64,000 nt of DNA from Brettanomyces bruxellensis (GCF_011074885.1 NC_054683.1:372001-436000); one strand, 5' to 3'. Counted from the stretch's first letter, positions 30,961 through 41,650 are shown. Numbers and translations: made by a program. Notes: generated by a model from the sequence alone, not told the origin.

Positions 30961-31755
30961 ATTTCCTACTAAATGCCTGATAACGATTCCACAAATATCC
31001 GTGCAAACTATAGAACCTGAAGCACCTGATTTACCCCTGAACTAAAATGAAATGTGATGCCAAACGGTGAGAATTTTGTTTTTTGATCCACCGGCCCTAT
31101 AAATTGCACGCATCGAAATTTTTGCCAAAAGACTCATTTCCATGAAAACGGACAAACCGCACCAAACAATGCCCAATTTTTTCATGGCCAGCCCTACCTT
31201 ATATTTTTCTTGAATTACTTTTAAGTTTTTTTCACTGGATATCTTTCCATTAAACTACAGGATATTACGCTACAGGATATTACACTGTAGGATATTACAC
31301 TGTAGGATATTACACTGTAGGATATTACACTGTAGGATATTACACACGTAAACCGTTCCCAGCGTGAATGTTGCCTTTATTAAATCTCTTAATAAATCTG
31401 CACATCTGTAATTTTGTGCATAGATTTGTTCGCCGAAAAGGAGTCCCAAATAAAATTGCAGGAGTTCAAAATAAATGACTGATCAATTTTAATTCACTCT
31501 GGGCAGCACTAAATTTCCTTTTTTTTTTTTTTGGTGGGTGTGGTTTGGGGCAAATTTTACGCATGTTTAATGTACGTTTTGTGTGAATTGAGCATAAATC
31601 TCACATTTATTCTAGCAGAAATTGTCAAAAAAAAGCTGTGAAAAAAAAAAAAATAATAACTTCATCAGACCAACATTATAGACCCAATTACGAGAAACGT
31701 AAAGCATTTACAGAGTTCACTTTTTTTTGTTTATATTACACAACAGAACTCAACG
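30961..31755. other. Divergent promoter region LYS2/NOT3
   Basis: About 800 bases with no gene. It holds a 15-bp minisatellite (separate entry), T- and A-tracts (31519-31532; 31640-31652) and no clear GAGTCA Gcn4 site or Lys14-type palindrome that I could find for LYS2. Confidence 0.45.
31257..31346. repeat. 15-bp minisatellite upstream of LYS2
   Basis: The unit ggatattacactgta is repeated head to tail about six times. The two leftmost units vary (ggatattacgctaca) and the right end fades into ggatattacacacgta. The four central copies are identical, so expansion is recent. It lies about 300 bases upstream of the LYS2 ATG and 410 before the NOT3/5 ATG. Confidence 0.92.
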
Positions 31756-34168
31756 ATGTCACAACGAAGACTTTTACAGTAAGTAGTTCAGAATGTTATT
31801 TGGAAATGAAATGGTTGTTTATCAATTGGAGCTGCTACCGATGATAAGAACGATAGGAAAAGCACGATGAAACAGTTGTGCATATCCAGGCTTTTGACGA
31901 TTCTTGGTTGTTACCTTACTTCTCTTTTCTGCATAATTTTTTCGTTCCTTAAACAGGTATCGTGATAGTCATCATTCTTTGTGCAAACCGAATTCATTGA
32001 AGCGTTACTAACAAAGCATTTAATAAACCAGAGAAGTGGATCGAACGTTCAAGAAGGTGAACGAGGGAATAGATGAGTTCGATTATATTTATGATAAACT
32101 TCTGGACAGTGATAACCAGTCACAGAAGGAAAAGTTGGAGGGGGATCTAAAGAAAGAAATCAAGAAGCTTCAGAGGCAGAGAGAGCAAATTAAGAATTGG
32201 ATGAGCGGAAACGAAGTGAAAGACAGCCGGCCGTTGGGAGAATACAGAAAGAAGATCGAGCATGAGATGGAACGATTTAAGGAGGTGGAAAAGGCAATGA
32301 AGACGAAAGCTTTTAGCAATGAGGCACTTCTTTCCGGAAAACCGGTTCTTGATCCAAAGAGAAAAGAGAAAGCCAAATGTTGTGAGTTTCTTCAAAAGAA
32401 CATTGAGGAATTGCAAAGGCAGGCCGAGGTGATTGAAGCGGAGGTCGATAGGTTGTCTGCAGCTATGAAGAAGCACAGGCCTAGTGCAACAAAGCAGCAG
32501 GAACTGGATGAGCAGGATGGGCGATTGGAAAAGCACAGATATCACATACGGATGCTTGAAGGTGTGATGCGAAGGCTTATGAACGACAAATTGGACGTAT
32601 CCCAGGTAAATTCCATAAGAGATGACATCGAATACTACGTGGAGTCGAATGATGACCCAGAGTTCGTCGAGGATGACGATTTCTACGAAGAATTGGGTGA
32701 TGAAGACATGACTGAAGTTTTGGACGGTGATTCTTCAACGGCTGACGTTTCACACGTCTCCTCGTCACATTCTGCATCTCCACAGCCTACATTGTTGTCC
32801 GCTACCCGGACACATACTACGAATTCGTCCACATCCGGGATTGCACAGCCACATGCACCGCCACAAGTGCATACCCAGGACCAAAACCAAAACCAGACTC
32901 AGCCACAAGCGCAAGCACAGCCAGCGACCCAGTCGGTCCCTGTGGCACAGCCAGCTACAGCCGGTGCCGCTGCTACTCCTAGGGTGCAGCATAAAGTGAA
33001 GCAGAGAATACCATCTGGAATAAAGCTGACGTCCGTTTCATTCTCAAAGCCGCATTCTGTTGCTGCTACGCATAATCTGGCATCGCAACTTTCACATGCA
33101 CATCATTCGTCTCCCGTTGCATCGGCAGCAATTCTTTCGGGCGGATTGAAGCCAGCTGCACCTGTGAAAGCACCAAAACTCAAGTATTCAGAGGTGGCAG
33201 CAGCAGCAGTCGCCAATTCGACTCCTACTGCAAGAACTGTTCACTCTTCTGGCCATTCCACACCTTTGCACACGGCCTCTGCACACTTGTCAACAACGAG
33301 AATCTCGTCTTCTCACCAAGCACAGCCGCATTCCCAATCCCCAGCACCGGTTTCAGCTTCATTGTCGTCTCTTACCCCGACGAAGCCCGTGCAAAAGTCC
33401 TCCAGCCCAGTTTCAATGGCTGCAGCCTTGGATAATGCTGTGGTAAAAGACTTGGCAAGCTCCATCAAGAAGTCGGTCTCGTTTCTGGACCTCTCGAATT
33501 ATACAAACCTTCCAGACGGTTTCGACAAGTACGTGAAAGATTTGGAAACTGCCAAGCAGCGGCTTGTGGAGTTCAAAGACTTTTCTGGCAACAATGCACC
33601 GACCCAAACTACAGTGTCGGGATCCCCCGCTCTAAACCATATTTATGAGATGAAGCTGCCGGAATTCAAGACAATCTACCCCCAATTGGAGTCATCTTTG
33701 CTCAACTGCCCGGACTCTTACGATGCCGATACGCCGAATGACTATGTTCCTACCAATCAGTTTGTCACACAGCTGTTTTTCCCCAGAGATCCTGCTGTAG
33801 AAGTTACAGGCTCCCGGAAACTGCTCAAGAAGCTCGATTTGGACACTCTTGCTTACTGTTTCTATTACAACAATCTCAAATACAAATCCAGCTTCACCGA
33901 CATCCACAACTCGCATGAAAGCCGCGATTCGCGCTACCTCCAGTATATAGCTGCTCGAGAATTACATGATCGCAGCTGGCAGTATGACCGCCAGTCCAAA
34001 ATCTGGTATCACAATGATCAATTGTCTCCAGAAGCTTCCAAAGACTCTGCAAATGGTGGTGTTGCTGTCTCTAGCTGGAACTTCTTTGACTTTAAGGACA
34101 CCTGGATGGTCAAAAACAAGCCTGGATTCAAGTTTAACGAGAATCATGAGGAGAGGTCTTTCCTCTAG
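31756..34168 (+). CDS. CCR4-NOT complex subunit Not3/Not5, one intron
   Basis: Subunit of the CCR4-NOT deadenylation and transcription complex. CDS is join(31756..31778, 32032..34168), 719 residues. Exon 1 encodes MSQRRLL and ends in CA before GTAAGT (31779). Branch site TTACTAAC is near 32006; the acceptor CCAG ends at 32031. Splicing gives MSQRRLLQEVDRTFKKVNEG, the family's MSxRKLQxEIDxxxKKVxEG start. The N-terminal coiled coil (about 1-215) has EFDYIYDKL, LEGDLKKEIKKLQRQREQIK, MERFKEVEKAMKTKAFS and VNSIRDDIEYYVESNDDPEF. A Ser/Pro/His/Gln-rich linker of about 300 residues follows. The C-terminal NOT2/3/5 domain has SSLLNCPDSYDADTPNDYVP, FFPRDPAVE, LDLDTLAYCFYY, YLQYIAARELHDRSWQYDRQ and GVAVSSWNFFDFKDTW. 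S. cerevisiae has separate NOT3 and NOT5; this is closer to Not5 at the start, but single-copy yeasts carry one gene for both. Confidence 0.94.
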
Positions 34169-34390
34169 GTCTGTCTTCCCATCAAGCTACTTTGTATCTG
34201 TACTTTGAGATTACTCTGCTGCGTTTCTGTTTTTGTTGTCCTACTTGTCTCTGTCTGTAATATTTCCATTTATAATGATGTCTTTATACCTTTACATATA
34301 ACATCTTTTCTTCCTCCGGATGTCTTTACTCTATCTAGAGCTGTCTATTATAATTTTTTTGGCACTACTGAAACTTCTAAAGTTTTTCCA

Positions 34391-34918
34391 TTATAGTTCC
34401 CTTTCAAGGAACACCTCACTGAAATGAATGCACTGCCTATAGCAATCTTCAAATCCGTCTGCTCCCCCATAGTATGGGTCCTCAACAATTGTTGGAAATG
34501 ATGGGTCTTCTCTCCAATTTCCAAACATCTCAACAACTGCTTCAGAACCCCTTGGTCTTATCCTCCTCAAATTTGCAAGGTTTGATTTATCCATGCAAAT
34601 AATATAATCGTATTTCCTGAAGTCCGATGCTGAAATTTGTTGTGCTCGGTGATTTATTGGAACGTTGTGTTTACCACAAACTGCAATTGTTCTGGAGTCG
34701 GGTTTTTCTCCGATATGATATCCAGCTGTGCCAAAAGATGTGATTTCAGAAAATCTCCCATCCAGCTTCTGATCACTCACCACTTTCTTAAAAACGGCTT
34801 CTGCCATTGGTGATCGGCAACTTTTGTGGGTGTTAGTAAGAATTTAGCTCGGCCAGACTATGTTAGATACATACATATTTCCAAGGCAAACAAATGCCAC
34901 TCTGAGTTGCTTTCCCAT
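34391..34918 (-). CDS. LTP1: Low-molecular-weight protein tyrosine phosphatase, one intron
   Basis: Cytosolic acid-type phosphotyrosine phosphatase. CDS is complement(34391..34820, 34875..34918), 157 residues (yeast Ltp1 161). The 54-nt intron begins GTATGT (34874), has TACTAAC (34832-34838) and ends AAAAG (34821). It interrupts the catalytic loop itself: exon 1 ends in GTGGCATTTGTTTGCCTTGG plus AATAT, and splicing gives VAFVCLGNICRSPMAEAVFK with the CX5R signature (Cys11, Arg17). Downstream are SFGTAGYHIGEKPDSRT, INHRAQQISASDF and YDYIICMDKSNLANLRRI. The general-acid loop is VEDPYYGGADGFEDCYRQC. The longest open frame starts only at MAEAVF, so an unspliced model would lose the active site. 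Confidence 0.95.
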
Positions 34919-35396
34919 GTTTTAACTATAGTTTTGTTCGTATTGTTGTTTATAGAAAAGTCTTTGAATCTTTTATTACTTGTACAATAATGTTCTGCAG
35001 ATCTGTTTATTCTCACAACTTTTTTTTTCTTTATCGGAAATTTTTCAAGATCTAGATCTATTTCCTCCGATAGGGATGCGCTTTAATTCTCTGATGTCTT
35101 GCCTTGTATTTGTGATTATGGATTTTCCTTTCATTATGAATATTTGTGCATTAAATAGTCACAATACCATAGTTTTTCATTAGGTACAATATCCCTTGCC
35201 CATGAAATCTGCACGAAGCTGAAAAGGTTATATTAAAAGACTACATACGTATTATCGTAGGAAAAAAATATCATTAAAATAGAAACAGATGCTAAAGGCA
35301 TACAGCTATAAGCACGATGATTAAAATAAAAAAGGTAAAAACCCAAGTCCTTCGGATATGCAATAAATCCATGTTTCGAGATATTCAATATTTTAT
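34919..35396. other. Intergenic between LTP1 and TFB3
   Basis: LTP1 promoter side and TFB3 3' flank, 478 AT-rich bases. No gene. Confidence 0.4.
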
Positions 35397-36386
35397 TCAC
35401 ACGGCCTTTTCTTCCTCAATAAAGCAATTCAATCCTGTAAACGCCTCATCTAAAGATCTCCTATAATATTGCTCTATCTTATAGCCACCGGCCTTGAACT
35501 GTTCATTCTTCACAACCTTCTCAACATATGGATCTTTGTACCTACTATAATGTAACCTGTATGGTAGCGGACTCAATCTGTCACCATTAAATGGAGTGAA
35601 AGGTGTTTTCATCGAAGCTTCGCGTGCCTTCTTTGATGGCGATTTTTCGTTTCTTAATATTGCCTGTTTTTGTCTTAAATACTTCTTTTCAAGTTCATCC
35701 AATTGTTCCCTATATTTATTGGACCGTTTCTTCATTTGCTCTTTAACAGACCGAAGCACTGCCTCTGGATCCTTCTCCTCCGACGATTCCTGAAGCTGAT
35801 CAATTGCAGTCATCTTTTCTAGATTTTTCAAATTGCTCTTTTCGTATAATATCTGTCTATTAAGTTTGTTCCGTTTTGATTTGTATTGCTTTTCTAGTTT
35901 TTGAAGTCTTATGAATTTCTCATATTCCTGGTCCCTCCTCACATTATTCAATGTTATCGATTGCTTGTTTTCAATCGAGTATTCCTTCAAACGCTCTTCT
36001 GTTTTCTCAACATCTATCTTGTGTAAAAGTTTGTACACAATGTCCTCTATCTCTTCTAAGTATTTGTTGTACTCTTCCGTATTCTTGAAATCAGTTGCTT
36101 TCTTGTTGTATATACTAAGCACCCTCCGACGAATATCGCACTCCTTTTCTACCTCGATATCATCAAAAATCTGGGTTTTGAACTTGTTTTTTCGTAAGAT
36201 CTTGTTGCAATTAGGATACGGACAAACAGATGGTCCTAACGAAAATATTCGGTCCACACAAGCATCACATATCTTATGGTAGCATTCTGGATTAATTTTA
36301 AATTGTATTTCCGGAGAAAGATATTTGTCCGTCTTGCACACGGGGCACATATCCTTGGGCACATTATTCCAATCAAGATCCACCAT
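35397..36386 (-). CDS. TFB3: TFIIH/TFIIK subunit Tfb3 (MAT1)
   Basis: Assembly factor linking the Kin28-Ccl1 kinase to core TFIIH, essential for transcription initiation and nucleotide-excision repair. The 329 residues start with a C3HC4 RING: Cys14, Cys17, Cys35, His37, Cys40, Cys43, Cys55, Cys60 (DMCPVCKTDKYLSP, NPECYHKICDACVDRIFSLG). CNKILRKNKFKTQIFDDIEV, nearly identical to yeast, follows. The MAT1 helical region (EYNKYLEEIEDIVYKLLHKI) and a long coiled coil come next. The C-terminal kinase-activating tail has TPFTPFNGDRLSPLPYR, and SLDEAFTGLNCFIEEE matches the yeast end (CLTEAFMGLGCVIHEE). Intact, divergent from POL32 across 380 bases. Confidence 0.96.
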   Translation of the reverse strand: MVDLDWNNVPKDMCPVCKTDKYLSPEIQFKINPECYHKICDACVDRIFSLGPSVCPYPNCNKILRKNKFKTQIFDDIEVEKECDIRRRVLSIYNKKATDFKNTEEYNKYLEEIEDIVYKLLHKIDVEKTEERLKEYSIENKQSITLNNVRRDQEYEKFIRLQKLEKQYKSKRNKLNRQILYEKSNLKNLEKMTAIDQLQESSEEKDPEAVLRSVKEQMKKRSNKYREQLDELEKKYLRQKQAILRNEKSPSKKAREASMKTPFTPFNGDRLSPLPYRLHYSRYKDPYVEKVVKNEQFKAGGYKIEQYYRRSLDEAFTGLNCFIEEEKAV

Positions 36387-36766
36387 TTTTCCTCTTACTA
36401 TTTTTCTCCCTTCGAGTTGTTATATGCTGATTATAATCTCCCAAAAACGCCACAAGCACAAAAACGCAGTTATTTCAATATCCTTTCAGTTGTATTTAAG
36501 TATATGTCCTTTGTAAATTGAACTGCTGACTTATTTAAGTTATCATCCGATCTATACCGCCTTCAAACATGTGCAAGATATCTTCTTAGCCCGCCGTCAG
36601 ACAAATTATACTCAGGTGTACGGGTGTGTCAACACTCCTTGAAAACATAAATGTGTATATATGCGACGCGACTAAACCCAGGACGCGCTTGCAATTCATT
36701 AGTTTCCTTCCCTGTAGTACAGTAACTTCTTGAAGGTTTTCATTACAAAAAGGGGTCCAGGAACTA
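36387..36766. other. Divergent promoter TFB3/POL32
   Basis: Shared 380-base intergenic region. ACGCG words at 36665-36669 and 36682-36687 (gcgacgcgactaaaccca; ggacgcgcttg) lie 80-100 bases before the POL32 ATG. These are MluI cell-cycle-box-like cores (ACGCGN) typical of MBF-controlled replication genes in budding yeast; one copy matches ACGCGA, the other ACGCGC. Site function is inferred. Confidence 0.5.
36664..36687 (+). promoter_or_regulatory. Possible MCB (MBF) elements of POL32
   Basis: Two ACGCG cores, gcgACGCGactaa and ggACGCGcttg, are separated by about 16 bases upstream of a DNA polymerase delta subunit gene. MCB boxes (ACGCGT) drive G1/S expression of replication genes in S. cerevisiae. 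Neither copy here is a perfect ACGCGT, so the call rests on the gene's role and clustering. Confidence 0.35.
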
Positions 36767-36776
36767 TTGAACAATA

Positions 36777-37957
36777 TGTCTCTTACAGACAAAAGTATTG
36801 ATGCGATCTCAGATCAGCTTTTTTTGCAAAAGAAGCCGATCACATACAAAGTTCTTTCACGAAAACTTGGGATTTCCAATCATGAATCAAAGTCTCTGCT
36901 TGAACAGTATTACGATAAGTACAAAGACGAGCGAGACGGGTTACAGCCTACGTATATCTTGATAGGAATGCATCGGCATGTGCAAGATGAGGAAGAAAAT
37001 GGTGATTATGGGGAAGATAGTGGATCAATACTTATCAAGCTCTGCAGAAAGGTGGAACTTGAAGATGCTAAGAAGCAGTTTTCAAAAATGCAGTCATGCT
37101 TCATTTACTCTTTGAACGATGGAGATATACCGTTGGACAATATAGTTGTTGCGAACGAAACAATTTCTGAAGTTTCTTCTGACCAGAAAATGACTTTTGG
37201 TCTTGAAACTCCTACGGCGGGAAAATTAAGTCTAAAGGAGAAGGCTGAAATAATTTCCACGACAAAAGATCTCGAGGTCAAAAATGAAATCGTGACGCAT
37301 AAGAAATCTTCAAGCGTAAGTAAAAAGGTGGAGAATGTTAAGAAGGAAAAACCTGAAAAGGATCCATTTGCATTGTATCATTCTCGAAAGAAGGAGGTCG
37401 AGCAAAAGAGTAACGTTACTTTAGACAAGATTCGGCAGGACGATTTCGAGAAAAGTCACAGAAGGCAGATGCCGGCTCGAAAGAAGGCAAAGGTCTTCAG
37501 TCAAAAAAGGCAACAGCATGAGGATGAACTCTCTAAGATGTTTGCTGATGATGTAGATGACAAGTCAGGTAACGAGGATGGTGATTCAAAATCCATTCCA
37601 ATTGAGGTTGAAGGATTAGATACTAAGCCAAGTGAAGTGAAAAAGGCAAGTACAGAACAGGAAGATGCTTTAGAAGGAAAGGTGATAAACGATTTCTTGT
37701 CCAATAGCACTCAAAAGACAGAAACTTCGAAAGAAGATAACGCTGTTAAGACATATGTTGATAAGGATGGATACATGGTGGCAGTGAAGGATAATGACAA
37801 TAGTAAGGCTAACAGTAGAGCATCTAGCCGCCCAAAGAGAAAGGCAGCAAAGGCAAAAAATCATGTGATCAGCGAAAAGGGCTTAAGTAGAAAGCGTAAG
37901 AAAAAGAGTGCTTCAAATCAGACATCGTTAATGTCGTTCTTTGGCAAGAAAAGGTAG
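36777..37957 (+). CDS. POL32: DNA polymerase delta subunit Pol32
   Basis: Third subunit of polymerase delta, also shared with Pol zeta; needed for break-induced replication and mutagenic bypass. The start at 36777 gives MSLTDKSIDAISDQLF (393 residues); an upstream in-frame triplet at 36767 is not ATG. The N-terminal domain is LFLQKKPITYKVLSRKLGIS, ESKSLLEQYYDKYK, then a long acidic/basic disordered middle (FSKMQSCFIYSLND early; HRRQMPARKKAKVFSQKRQQ, DELSKMFADD). AVKTYVDKDGYMVAVKDNDN corresponds to the yeast FIDEDGYIVTKRP block. The C-terminus QTSLMSFFGKKR is a textbook PCNA-interacting QxxLxxFF box. Intact. The PIP box and DKDGYM block make the assignment secure despite low overall conservation. 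Confidence 0.93.
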
Positions 37958-38193
37958 TTTGAAATAAACTTGAGTCTGTTCGATTTCTGTTGATTGAAAA
38001 AAAAATATGACTGCGGGGAGGTGATTGATCGATTGTGTGGAAAGCGGAGAATAAAAGCATAAAAAATCTATCTTCCGAGCAAGATGTCGTTGATCCTTCA
38101 TATATTTGCGTATTTTCCAAAGGGAAGATTATATACCACAATGCCAAGTTTCTAAGGCATTTATAGTTTTAATATTACAATACACAATTCAAT

Positions 38194-39053
38194 ATGCAGC
38201 AGGATGCACCAGTTATCCAAGGAGGAGGATCTCTCATGATTTCATGGCAAGTAACTAGTACGTTTAAAACCGATGTACCACTTTTTTTTTGCTATTTTAT
38301 ACTAACTACAAATTTTTTAACACAGATCAAAGGGTTCTTGTAATAGGTGGAGGAAATGTAGGATTATCACGTGTGAACCATTTACTAGAAGCGGATGCTA
38401 AGGTGACCGTTGTCTCAAAAGAGTTGTGCCCTGAGTTGGAAAAGTATGAAGCATTGCAGCTTCTTGAATGTGTTGAGAAGCGTGAGTACAAAGACTCAGA
38501 TTTACAGATGTATGAAACCACAAAAAGAGAACAGATGATGACCTTGGATCTCGAAGATGATGAAAATAGGAAGATTATCGATGATTTCGAGAAGAATCAA
38601 AAGTTTGCTTTGGTTCTCATATGCATTAATGAGCATAAGATTGCTCGTCATATTTATTTCAAGTGCAAACAACTAGGTCTTGTTGTCAATCTTGCGGATG
38701 ATCCTCAACATTGTGACTTTTACTTTGGCTCTGTCTATAGAAGAGGAGCGTTGCAGATCATGATTAGCACTAACGGAAAATCTCCAAGGCTTTGCAACAG
38801 AATTAAAAACTTTAAAATTAAGCCCATGTTTGAGAGCTTGGATATTGCAAATGCAATTGACAACTTGGGTTATATGAGGAGTACATTAAGGAACAAGGTT
38901 GACCCTGGGGAGGACAGAAAAACGGTTAAAGAACGAATGCATTGGAATAGGCAGATAACGGATTTCTTTAGTATCGAGGATTGGTGTGAGATGGATCACG
39001 ACAAAATCGATGCCATTTTGAGCAAGTTTCCGGAGCTACCGACACCTGAATAA
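38194..39053 (+). CDS. MET8: Siroheme synthase Met8 (precorrin-2 dehydrogenase/ferrochelatase), one intron
   Basis: Bifunctional NAD-dependent precorrin-2 dehydrogenase and sirohydrochlorin ferrochelatase. It makes the siroheme of sulfite reductase and, in nitrate-using yeasts, of nitrite reductase. CDS is join(38194..38257, 38326..39053), 263 residues. Exon 1 encodes MQQDAPVIQGGGSLMISWQVT plus one base before GTACGT (38258). TACTAAC is at 38300-38306, acceptor CACAG ends 38325. The junction gives ISWQVTNQRVLVIGGGNVGL, the expected first strand and GGGxVG dinucleotide fold; without the intron the fold would lack its first strand. NLADDPQHCDFYFGSVYRRG and LQIMISTNGKSPRLCNRIK (catalytic Asp region) are family hallmarks. 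The C-terminal helical domain ends LSKFPELPTPE. A nitrate transporter gene lies in the same window (62 kb), though not adjacent. Confidence 0.94.
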
Positions 39054-39608
39054 ATAAGCCATCAAAAAGAGAATGTGTATTGAAATATAAAAAGCATTGA
39101 AAATAATAAACGAATAAGAATTCTGGCAACGACAAATATATAGTAGCAAAAGAAAAGACGAAAGCAGCAAACGTAAAACGAAGAATCGAAATGTGAGCGT
39201 AAGGTTAAAGATAAAATGAAAATGAAAACAACAACAATAGCAATAACGAAAAGGAGATAAAGGCAGAAAACTGAAAACATGACGAAAAGAAAACGCAACA
39301 AAAACAGGAGATTTGATCCAGCAGCAATAAAGGCTGTAGGTGAAACGCGAAAAAGTGTAAATAGTAATAAGTAGTAAGACCCGGGTCAACACAAGAGCCG
39401 CAAAACCGATGATGGAAAACCTAACTTCAGTGAAACCAGTTTGCGGCACAGCCGAAATATTAATGTTCACGTGTCCAAGAGAATGTGAAAGAGAATATAG
39501 AGAAAACAATGCAGCAAATCCAGCAGCAACAACGACATGTTTATGTGCAAGTCAATCAAAGCAAAGGAAAGAAAAGGGTGGTGTAGAGTAGCCGATGCTT
39601 AGTCTCTT
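39054..39608. other. Intergenic between convergent MET8 and NAM8/NGR1
   Basis: A 555-base stretch unusually rich in A on the plus strand (GAAAA/CAACA words), between convergent genes. A 157-codon minus-strand open frame is Phe/Leu/Tyr/Cys low-complexity and is judged a by-product of the A-rich composition. Confidence 0.45.
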
Positions 39609-41417
39609 TTAATCGTGTTCTGGCTTTGTCTGAGGTTGAACGCCTTGTGGAACCTGCTGGCCTGCTAGAAATTGTGCAGATGGGTCAAAATACTGTTGTG
39701 GCATATCCACAAACAGCATTTGGGCATTTTGACCTGGCCGGAGAGGCTCAGAGGTCGAGGATGACGGATGAGATTGCTCTGATTCTGATCGTGGGCCATT
39801 TAGTGGGACCGATGCAGAATTTGCTGGTACGTCTGCAGTGCCCTGGGCCATCTCTGATGGACTTAGCGACATATTAGGCTGCGGTAAAACAAAGTATGGA
39901 TCGTAAAACATCTGTGGACCAGGAGGCATACCCATCATTGGGCCCTGGGATGACTGAGAAGCACCTTGGGGACCGGGAACCATCTCCATTCCAACCATTC
40001 CCATGCCAACAGACATGCCAACACCCAACGGTGGTGAAGAAGGCGGTGGAACTGGTGCACCTGGAGACTGCATGATAATTGGATTGGCAAACGATGGCGA
40101 CATTTGATTCATTGACTCCTGTTTTTGTCTCCACTGCCTGCGTTGGCCACTTCTTCCCCATCTCAGTCTGATTCTAGATCCGCCCAACACGAATCCCTGC
40201 ATTTCATTCACAGCCTGCTGCGCACTTTCATGGGTAGTAAAACGCACAAAGCCGCATCCCTTGCCTGGTGGAACGCAGACGTTGACAATGTCTCCAAACG
40301 GATCAAAGAGAGACCGCAATGCATCTTCGGACACACTGGAATTGATTCCTCCCACAAACACAGTTGTGTTATTTGGGTCCTGGCCGCCGGAATATGGTGC
40401 AGAGCCAGAGCCAGGATATGGAGAAAATACATTTTCACGCTGTGTTGGCACAAACTGAGCCATGAGAGGCTCACCCATGCCAGAGGATCCATCGCCAACA
40501 ATATTGCTGGGACTCTTTTGCTGCACAGGGTAATCAAACTCGCTTCTGCCCATCATATGTCCAAGTCCAAGATTCACGTTGTTACCATTCTGGTGTTTTG
40601 GTGTGGCCAAAGCAACACGAATCGGCCGACCACCAAGCCATTTTCCGTTCATCTCCACAAGGGCACGGTTTCGATCCTCTTCACTCGTAAAACGCACAAA
40701 TCCAAAACACCGAGAAACTCCAGTAGCCGGATCCGTCATCACGCGCACAGTTTTGACCGTGTTAAAATGTGTCTGAAACAGTGATAAAAGGTGTGCTTCA
40801 GTCGTTCCAGAGGATAAATCGCCGACAAAAAGTGAAAACTCTGGGGTCTGCTCCAGCTGTGTGTCTAGAGTTGCTGCAGTTGCCCAATTGAGCCTGAAAG
40901 GCTTTCCCCCTGCTCCGGGGATTGGTGTACCGTTCAACGTTAGAGCATTTTCCGCATCTTTGGGGGTCGAAAATTGTACAAAGCAGTATCCTGAGTGGTT
41001 GGCCAATGCCTGTGCACCCCTATTGCGAGAAATTTGTCGCAATAAAAGATTCCGTTTCGGTTTGATGACCTTAACCATCACCGAAAATCCCAGTTGAGCC
41101 CAAAGTTGTACAATGAAGTTGTCATCCCACCATCCACTAACATCGCCCATCCAGAGTGTTCTTGGTGGAACAACGTTTGCAGGATTAGACGGTGGTTTTG
41201 GTAATGGAAGTGGGGTAGCCAGTGGTTGTTGTGACGCATTCATCCCCGCAGTTCCATCCAAATTTGTAGTTGAAGGAGGTACAACACCAGGGGAAACTGG
41301 TCTTGATGATGGATTTGACGCTGGAAGCTGAAAATTTGTTGGCTTTGCAGATGTGGGGGATGATGTTGATGATGCGGCTGGTGAAGGGGACCTCCCGAAT
41401 TGGTTGGTAATCATCAT
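39609..41417 (-). CDS. Three-RRM RNA-binding protein, Nam8/Ngr1 (TIA-1-like) family
   Basis: Homologue of yeast Nam8 (U1 snRNP, meiotic splicing) and Ngr1 (mRNA decay of POR1). 602 residues. A Ser/Pro/Asn-rich start of about 85 residues precedes RRM1 (about 87-180: LWMGDVSGWWDDN, GYCFVQFSTPKDAENAL), whose first two strands are split by a KRNLLLRQISRNRG-type insertion typical of this pair. RRM2 is at about 195-272 (SLFVGDLSSGTTEAHLLSLF, CFGFVRFTSEEDRNRAL). RRM3 is at about 352-421 (NNTTVFVGGINSSVSEDALR, GKGCGFVRFTTHESAQQAV, SRIRLRWGRSGQRRQWR). The tail is rich in Met/Gly/Pro/Gln. DPNNTTVFVGG is shared by both yeast paralogues, so the precise symbol is left open. Intact. Confidence 0.92.
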   Translation of the reverse strand: MMITNQFGRSPSPAASSTSSPTSAKPTNFQLPASNPSSRPVSPGVVPPSTTNLDGTAGMNASQQPLATPLPLPKPPSNPANVVPPRTLWMGDVSGWWDDNFIVQLWAQLGFSVMVKVIKPKRNLLLRQISRNRGAQALANHSGYCFVQFSTPKDAENALTLNGTPIPGAGGKPFRLNWATAATLDTQLEQTPEFSLFVGDLSSGTTEAHLLSLFQTHFNTVKTVRVMTDPATGVSRCFGFVRFTSEEDRNRALVEMNGKWLGGRPIRVALATPKHQNGNNVNLGLGHMMGRSEFDYPVQQKSPSNIVGDGSSGMGEPLMAQFVPTQRENVFSPYPGSGSAPYSGGQDPNNTTVFVGGINSSVSEDALRSLFDPFGDIVNVCVPPGKGCGFVRFTTHESAQQAVNEMQGFVLGGSRIRLRWGRSGQRRQWRQKQESMNQMSPSFANPIIMQSPGAPVPPPSSPPLGVGMSVGMGMVGMEMVPGPQGASQSSQGPMMGMPPGPQMFYDPYFVLPQPNMSLSPSEMAQGTADVPANSASVPLNGPRSESEQSHPSSSTSEPLRPGQNAQMLFVDMPQQYFDPSAQFLAGQQVPQGVQPQTKPEHD

Positions 41418-41650
41418 GAAAGAAATGAAAGAAATTTCAATCGAAAAAGCTCGAATGTATCAATTGCAAAGGCAAAAAAAAAGCAAATGAAGAATTAAGT
41501 TATCGGATTCACCAAACGGAACTGAAAAGCAAATGAACAATTAGTTATAATATGTAATTGTGTCCAAGGCAACTCGAGGAATTTAAACTGATTTGGGCAA
41601 AAAATAATATAAAGAGAGAGAAAAAAAAGCTTGAAATCAATATGTATATG

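Noticed and set aside
39036..39509. 157-codon minus-strand frame with apparent membrane segments
   Set aside because: Produced by an A-rich plus strand between convergent genes; residues are Phe/Leu/Tyr/Cys noise without helical organisation.
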